From: Candidatus Methylomirabilota bacterium
GTDB lineage: Bacteria > Methylomirabilota > Methylomirabilia > Methylomirabilales > Methylomirabilaceae
Length of the DNA stretch: 9,583 bases
Direction of reading: 5' to 3'
Assembly (NCBI GenBank): GCA_003105305.1
Contig: PQAQ01000057.1
Span: forward strand, 1-9,583
Made by a program: the position numbers and the translations under genes
Notes under the pieces: generated by a model
What the model saw: the letters and a program-made list of their open reading frames with translations, nothing else
Told to the model about the DNA's origin: nothing
Database searches by the model: none
Shown here: piece after piece, positions 5,562 to 9,583 of the stretch
Numbering within the stretch: position 1 is the stretch's first letter
How the letters are laid out: each line of letters starts with the position of its first letter

Positions 5562-6575
5562 ATGATCATTATTTTGAAACCTGGGGCGACCGAGGCCGAG
5601 ATTGCGTTGGTCGTCAAGAAGATCGAAAACTTTGGGCTGGCCGCCCACATCTCGAAAGGGACCGAACGAATCATCATCGGCGCGATCGGCGATGAGCGGG
5701 TCCTGCAGGAGGGACCATTAGAGGCGTTCCCCTTTGTGGAACAGGTCCTGCCGATCCTGAAGCCCTATAAACTGGCCAGCCGCGAATTCAAGCCGGACGG
5801 CTCGATCGTCAATGTAGATGGAGTGCTGGTGGGCGGCCGGCAGGTGGTGGTGATGGCCGGTCCCTGCGCGGTTGAGAGTCGGGAAGGTCTCCTGCAGATT
5901 GCGCAGTATGTCAAGTCCGGCGGCGGGCGCATCCTTCGGGGCGGCGCATACAAGCCGCGAACATCCCCGTACACCTTTCAAGGGCTGGGTGAGGAGGGAC
6001 TGGCCTATCTGGCTGAGGCGAAGCAGGCTACAGGACTACCGATTGCAACCGAGCTGATGGACAGCCGTGATGCCGATGCCGTCTATCGATATGCCGACCT
6101 CATCCAGATCGGCGCGAGGAATATGCAGAACTTCAAGCTGCTGACCGAGGTCGGATCGCGTCGGAAGCCGGTGCTCTTGAAGCGCGGGTCCAGCAGTACC
6201 GTGAAGGAGCTGTTGCTCGCTGCGGAGTACATTCTATCGGAAGGAAATTATGACGTCATCCTGTGCGAGCGTGGAATTAGGACTTTTGAGGATGCCACCC
6301 GCAACACGCTCGATCTCTCGGCGGTCCCTCTGATCAAACGGCTGTCACACCTGCCGGTGGTCGTCGATCCGAGTCATGGGACCGGCAAGTGGCATCTCGT
6401 GTCGCCGATGGCCCTGGCTGCGGTGGCAGCCGGCGCCGACGGCATTATGGTCGAGATTCATCCGCATCCTGAGGAGGCCCTGTCCGATGGTCCGCAAGCA
6501 CTGCTGCCCGGCACATTCGAGACCTTGATGCATGAACTCAAGAGGGTGGCTCAGGCCGTGGGGAGGTCGTTGTGA
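5562..6575 (+). CDS. aroF: 3-deoxy-7-phosphoheptulonate (DAHP) synthase, type I-beta with ferredoxin-like domain
   Basis: Condenses phosphoenolpyruvate and erythrose 4-phosphate, the first and committed step of the shikimate pathway. At 337 residues it matches the Thermotoga maritima-type enzyme in length and layout. Residues 1-68 form a ferredoxin-like regulatory domain ([14 protein letters not shown]...[12 protein letters not shown]). The (beta/alpha)8 barrel follows, with AGPCAVES (99-106), KPRTSPY (131-137), [16 protein letters not shown] and [17 protein letters not shown]. The expected metal ligands are C102, H272, E298 and D309, numbering that I recall as the same in the T. maritima enzyme. 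In that family the N-terminal domain closes the barrel when tyrosine or phenylalanine binds, so feedback control is expected here. GGAGGA lies 11 bases before the ATG. The stop overlaps the tyrA start by 4 bases. The position between hisC and tyrA fits. The symbol aroF is used for the family; some annotations call it aroG or aroA(G). Confidence 0.96.
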   Translation: MIIILKPGATEAEIALVVKKIENFGLAAHISKGTERIIIGAIGDERVLQEGPLEAFPFVEQVLPILKPYKLASREFKPDGSIVNVDGVLVGGRQVVVMAGPCAVESREGLLQIAQYVKSGGGRILRGGAYKPRTSPYTFQGLGEEGLAYLAEAKQATGLPIATELMDSRDADAVYRYADLIQIGARNMQNFKLLTEVGSRRKPVLLKRGSSSTVKELLLAAEYILSEGNYDVILCERGIRTFEDATRNTLDLSAVPLIKRLSHLPVVVDPSHGTGKWHLVSPMALAAVAAGADGIMVEIHPHPEEALSDGPQALLPGTFETLMHELKRVAQAVGRSL

Positions 6576-7513
6576 CCGCCGGGTCGAGGTCGGAGCCGAT
6601 CGAGGCAGAGAGCTCGCTGTCTCATCCGCCCGTTGAGCGACTCGCCATTGTCGGCCTGGGTCTGATCGGTTCGAGTGTCGGGCTGGCCTGTCGCGCTCGC
6701 GGTCTGACCACAGAGATCCGGGGGGCCGATATCGTACCCGACCATCGCGCGCATGCCGTCGAGCTGGGCGTGGTCGATCTGGCTTTTGCGGATACTGCCG
6801 CCGCGATCGAAGGGGCCGACATGGTCCTTCTGGCCGTACCGGTAGGCTCCATGATCCCGCTGTTGGAGCAGATCGTCCCGCATCTGGCGCCTGGCGCAGT
6901 CGTGACGGATGTCGGGAGCGTGAAGGGCGTCGTGGCAGCGGCGATGGAGCGGTTGCTGCCGTCCGGCAACGGGGTTCCCGGCCATCCGATCGCCGGCCGC
7001 GAGACCTCCGGACCGCGTGCGGCATCCGCCGATCTGTTTTCGGGAGCCAAGTGCATCCTTACCCCGACTCATCATACCGACGTCCGGGCGACGGCACGGG
7101 TACGCGGCTTGTGGCGGGCAGTCGGCGCTGAGGTATTGCAAATGCGTCCCGAGTGCCATGATGAGATCTTTGCGGCGATCAGTCATCTTCCGCACATTGT
7201 GGCCTATGCGTTGATGGGCGCTATACTCGATCTTGAGGGGGGCGAAAACCTGCAGGCATTGGCCGGGGGCGGCTTAAGAGATTTCAGTCGCGTGGCCATG
7301 AGTCATCCGGTGATGTGGCGCGATATCTGCCTCACGAACCGCGCGCCGATTTTGAAGATGATCGGGCGGTTTCAGGGTGTGCTGAGCGATCTGGCGGCGA
7401 TGATCAGCGCCGGGGACGGTGAAGGGCTCGAACGGCAATTTGCGAGGGTGCGCGCCTGTCGGGAGGATCTTGGAAACGGGAATGAACGAAGTGACAGCGG
7501 GCATCCAGGTTAG
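6572..7513 (+). CDS. tyrA: Prephenate dehydrogenase (TyrA), without ACT domain
   Basis: Oxidatively decarboxylates prephenate (or arogenate) on the tyrosine branch. The 313-residue protein starts with about 20 polar residues, then the Rossmann fold with IVGLGLIGSS (G28, G30, G33) and an acidic residue after the second strand (ADI, D53), which favours NAD over NADP. Active-site motifs GHPIAGRE (H138) and SHLPH (204-208) are present, followed by the helical dimerisation domain with GGGLRDFSRVA and the segment MWRDICLTN. There is no C-terminal ACT domain, so feedback by tyrosine through this protein is less likely. Preference for prephenate or arogenate cannot be decided by eye. GTG at 6572 gives a GTGA overlap with aroF and has GGGAGGT (6561-6567) 4 bases upstream. 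The last residues (GNGNERSDSGHPG) are not family-like and lie where hflX begins in another frame. Confidence 0.95.
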   Translation: MTAGSRSEPIEAESSLSHPPVERLAIVGLGLIGSSVGLACRARGLTTEIRGADIVPDHRAHAVELGVVDLAFADTAAAIEGADMVLLAVPVGSMIPLLEQIVPHLAPGAVVTDVGSVKGVVAAAMERLLPSGNGVPGHPIAGRETSGPRAASADLFSGAKCILTPTHHTDVRATARVRGLWRAVGAEVLQMRPECHDEIFAAISHLPHIVAYALMGAILDLEGGENLQALAGGGLRDFSRVAMSHPVMWRDICLTNRAPILKMIGRFQGVLSDLAAMISAGDGEGLERQFARVRACREDLGNGNERSDSGHPG

Positions 7514-8657
7514 CAAGCCGCGGGAACGGGCGCTACTCGTGGGGATCCACTGCAAGCGCGGCTCGCGCTGGGAGGCCGAGGACTCGCTGGAGGAACTGGC
7601 TCGGCTCGCGGAATCGGCGGGGGCTGAGGTTACAGGAACGATTCTGCAGGAGCGCGACGCGCCGGACCCGCGTTATCTGATCGGGAAGGGAAAGGCGCAG
7701 GAGATCAGGGCGCAGTGGGCCGGGAAGGTCGATCTGTTGGTCATCGATGAGGAGCTGTCCGGATCACAGCAGCGAAATCTGGAGGAACTGACCGGATGGA
7801 AGACGGTTGATCGGCCCCTGTTGATCCTTGATATCTTCGCCCAGCGGGCCAGGAGCCGTGAAGGCAAGCTGCAGGTGGAACTCGCGCAGCTCGACTATCA
7901 CCTGCCCCGTCTGGTGGGGAGCGGAGTCGAGCTCTCGCGTCTGGGCGGCGGCATCGGGACACGCGGCCCCGGCGAGACCAAGCTGGAAACGGATCGGCGG
8001 ACGATCCGGCGGCGCATGACGAAGATCCGCGAGGAGCTGGCGAGGGTCCGGCGTCATCGGGCGCTCCTGAGGAAGCCTCGAAGACGCCGCGCGATCCCGA
8101 TCGTGGCCCTGGTCGGCTACACCAATGCCGGTAAGTCGACGCTCTTTAATGCGCTTACGCGCTCGGGCGTGCAGACCGACGATGCCCTCTTTGTGACTCT
8201 TGATCCGATTTTGCGTCAAGTGACTATGGCGGACAGGTTCGGCTTTCTGCTCTCCGATACTGTAGGGTTTATCCGCCGCCTCCCTGAACAGTTGGTGACG
8301 GCGTTCAAGGCGACGCTTGAGGAGTTGGACGACGCCGACCTCTTGCTGCACATCGTCGACGCGAGCCATCCACAGGTGATGGAGCAGAAAGAGGCGGTCG
8401 ATACGATCTTGGGTGAACTCGGTCTCTCGGCGAAGCCGATTATTGAGGTGTTTAATAAGGTCGACCTGTTGTCTGGCGGGACGGCGACGTCGTTTGCGGT
8501 TGCCAAGACGCCTGTGCCGCGGGTAGCGGTGTCTGCCGTCACGGGGTACGGTTTCGACCTGCTGCTGCGGGCCGTGCGCGAGTCGCTCATCTCCGTAGCC
8601 GCGCAAATAAGAGCAGACGACCGGGCACCCCGTCCCGCCGTTCACGCCCAAGGCTGA
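7482..8657 (+). CDS. hflX: GTPase HflX
   Basis: HflX is a GTPase that binds the 50S ribosomal subunit and can split stalled ribosomes, mainly under heat or antibiotic stress. With the ATG at 7482 it has 391 residues. The N-terminal HflX domain includes DPRYLIGKGKAQEI, then VELSRLGGGIGTRGPGE beginning near 149, with the glycine-rich loop at 155-164. The coiled-coil linker follows, rich in arginine. The G domain has G1 GYTNAGKST (212-220), G3 DTVGF (259-263), G4 NKVD (325-328) and G5 SAVTG (351-355). Only a short C-terminal tail follows. The frame is open further upstream (GTG 7419, TTG 7470), but those lie inside tyrA and the extra residues do not resemble HflX; GGGAGGA at 7461-7467 is 14 bases from the ATG and very close to the TTG, so the exact start is uncertain. 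The chosen start overlaps tyrA by 32 bases. Confidence 0.95.
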   Translation: MNEVTAGIQVSKPRERALLVGIHCKRGSRWEAEDSLEELARLAESAGAEVTGTILQERDAPDPRYLIGKGKAQEIRAQWAGKVDLLVIDEELSGSQQRNLEELTGWKTVDRPLLILDIFAQRARSREGKLQVELAQLDYHLPRLVGSGVELSRLGGGIGTRGPGETKLETDRRTIRRRMTKIREELARVRRHRALLRKPRRRRAIPIVALVGYTNAGKSTLFNALTRSGVQTDDALFVTLDPILRQVTMADRFGFLLSDTVGFIRRLPEQLVTAFKATLEELDDADLLLHIVDASHPQVMEQKEAVDTILGELGLSAKPIIEVFNKVDLLSGGTATSFAVAKTPVPRVAVSAVTGYGFDLLLRAVRESLISVAAQIRADDRAPRPAVHAQG

Positions 8658-8687
8658 TCATCCTTTTTCCTGGCCGGAGTCCTGCGG

Positions 8688-9218
8688 ATGTTGAACCTTG
8701 CCAATAGCCTGACGATCCTCAGAATCTTTATGACCCCTGTGATCTCGATTCTTCTGGTCTATAAGTGGTGGAGGGTTGGCCTGGCGATCTTTTTGTTGGC
8801 AGGGGTCACCGACGCCCTGGACGGATTCATCGCCCGTTCGAGGGCCCAGAGAACAGAGCTGGGAACTATCCTGGATCCCCTGGCCGATAAGCTGTTACTT
8901 TCCGCCACCTTTGTCACACTGGTCTATCTGCATCAGATCCCCCAGTGGCTGTTTATCATCGTTGTGAGTCGAGATGTGATATTGATCGGCGGTTTCCTGG
9001 TGGTCTACGTTGCCACCGGGAAGACCACCGTCTCTGTCTCCAAGATGGGGAAGCTCACTACCGGCCTGCAGGTTGCGACCGTGCTGACCACCCTGCTGGC
9101 GCGTCTGTCCAGCGGGATCGGGTCCTTCCTGCCTGGACTCATCTATCTCACAGCGGCGGTCACGATTGCGTCCGGGTTCGATTACGTCCGCCGGGGCGCA
9201 CGGGCGCTCAGCAGGTGA
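8688..9218 (+). CDS. pgsA: CDP-diacylglycerol-glycerol-3-phosphate 3-phosphatidyltransferase
   Basis: Makes phosphatidylglycerol phosphate from CDP-diacylglycerol and glycerol 3-phosphate, the first step to phosphatidylglycerol and cardiolipin, in the inner membrane. The 176-residue length is normal. The N-terminus NLANSLTILRI is typical of PgsA. The CDP-alcohol phosphotransferase signature is complete: D42, D45-G46, A49-R50, G59, D63 and D67 with the right spacing (TDALDGFIAR...GTILDPLADK). Hydrophobic stretches fit about five or six membrane helices (near 8-25, 30-44, 70-85, 88-112, 125-142, 148-165). PgsA is the best fit, but other members of the family such as a phosphatidylserine or cardiolipin synthase share the signature. 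GGAG at 8676-8679 is 8 bases before the ATG. It begins 30 bases after hflX; nothing recognisable lies in that gap. Confidence 0.9.
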   Translation: MLNLANSLTILRIFMTPVISILLVYKWWRVGLAIFLLAGVTDALDGFIARSRAQRTELGTILDPLADKLLLSATFVTLVYLHQIPQWLFIIVVSRDVILIGGFLVVYVATGKTTVSVSKMGKLTTGLQVATVLTTLLARLSSGIGSFLPGLIYLTAAVTIASGFDYVRRGARALSR

Positions 9219-9277
9219 CGTATGCCGGCGCGCGCGAGCGATGGTTGGGCGAAATTGTACACAGGTACAGGCATTCC

Positions 9278-9583
9278 ATGACGACTCGCACATCCGAGGT
9301 TGCCTGGAGGCCGGATCGGCAGATCATTGCACAGGCCAATATTACCCGATTCATGCGTGAGCACGGCATCGCCTCCTATGAAGAACTGATCCGGAGATCG
9401 ACCGCGGACATCGAGTGGTTTTGGGACGCGCTGCCGCGCGCCCTCGGCATCGAATGGTTTACGCCGTATACCAGGGTGATGGACACCGGACCGGGGATTC
9501 CGTGGACAGAATGGTACGTCGGCGGGACACTCAATATTGCCCACAACTGTCTGGACCGCCATGCCGGAGGAGCAGCGGCAGAC
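9278..9583 (+). CDS. Acetyl-CoA synthetase-family acyl-CoA synthetase, N-terminal part (3' truncated)
   Basis: The frame from ATG 9278 stays open to the right edge (102 codons). Its product resembles the N-terminal domain of acetyl-CoA-synthetase-family enzymes, which activate short carboxylic acids to acyl-CoA with ATP: NITRFMREHGIASYEELIRR, then DIEWFWDALPRALGIEW, GPGIPWTEWYVGGTLNIAHN and CLDRH. The adenylate-forming core with its AMP-binding motif lies beyond the window, so the substrate (acetate, propionate or another acid) cannot be stated. The start is uncertain: GTG at 9215 is in frame, overlaps the pgsA stop as GTGA and would add 21 residues, but these do not look like the family, while the ATG has no strong ribosome binding site. 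I chose the ATG because the conserved region begins soon after it. Confidence 0.85.
   Translation, partial: MTTRTSEVAWRPDRQIIAQANITRFMREHGIASYEELIRRSTADIEWFWDALPRALGIEWFTPYTRVMDTGPGIPWTEWYVGGTLNIAHNCLDRHAGGAAAD

Noticed and set aside
5561..5570. Perfect palindrome AATGATCATT covering the aroF start codon, considered as an operator
   Set aside because: It largely follows from encoding Met-Ile-Ile, which is the usual N-terminus of this family, and there is no second half-site.
7764..8651. 295-codon open frame on the minus strand opposite hflX
   Set aside because: It mirrors the codon structure of a clearly real gene, has no recognisable domain, and long antisense frames are expected in GC-rich coding DNA.
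8658..8687. Gap between hflX and pgsA, checked for terminator or promoter
   Set aside because: Only 30 bases, with a short T run but no stem and no promoter-like hexamers; contains just the pgsA ribosome binding site.
9222..9281. 19-codon ORF ending as ATGA on the acyl-CoA synthetase ATG, a possible coupling leader
   Set aside because: Too short to judge, with no convincing ribosome binding site; may be chance in a 59-base gap.

Overview
This is a dense, single-strand (+) run of conserved bacterial housekeeping genes. I see no mobile element, RNA gene, CRISPR array or defence locus, and nothing that qualifies as a new biological system. The DNA is moderately GC-rich by eye (not counted). The mix of a Thermotoga-type DAHP synthase, an AroQ-PheA fusion, a HisC-type aminotransferase, the scpA-scpB-rluB trio and a CATTGCGAG-type palindromic repeat suits a Gram-negative-like lineage such as the NC10 group (Methylomirabilis and relatives) or former Deltaproteobacteria. 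That assignment is an inference from gene content; no marker gene in the window settles it.

Layout. Bases 1-937 hold the 3' end of an aspartate kinase gene (two ACT regulatory domains, with a possible internal start for a separate beta subunit), followed by a small membrane-anchored helix-hairpin-helix protein. Bases 941-3207 hold scpA, scpB (the kleisin and winged-helix subunits that work with SMC in chromosome compaction) and an RluB/RsuA-type pseudouridine synthase. Bases 3204-7513 hold a near-complete tyrosine/phenylalanine terminal pathway: chorismate mutase-prephenate dehydratase (pheA), a HisC-family aminotransferase, DAHP synthase with a ferredoxin-like regulatory domain, and prephenate dehydrogenase (tyrA). 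Bases 7482-9218 hold the ribosome-associated GTPase HflX and a phosphatidylglycerophosphate synthase (pgsA). From 9278 to the right edge is the N-terminal domain of an acetyl-CoA-synthetase-family enzyme.

How they fit together. Most genes overlap or nearly touch (4-bp GTGA/ATGA overlaps at lysC/comEA-like, rluB/pheA and aroF/tyrA; longer overlaps at scpA/scpB, scpB/rluB and tyrA/hflX), so translational coupling along one or two long transcripts is likely. The one sizeable break is the 152-base gap between hisC and the DAHP synthase gene. It contains two inverted 36-bp repeat units around a 34-bp centre, and a TATAAT hexamer lies just upstream of them. Feedback control of the aromatic pathway appears to sit in the ACT domain of PheA and the N-terminal domain of DAHP synthase, because TyrA has no ACT domain.
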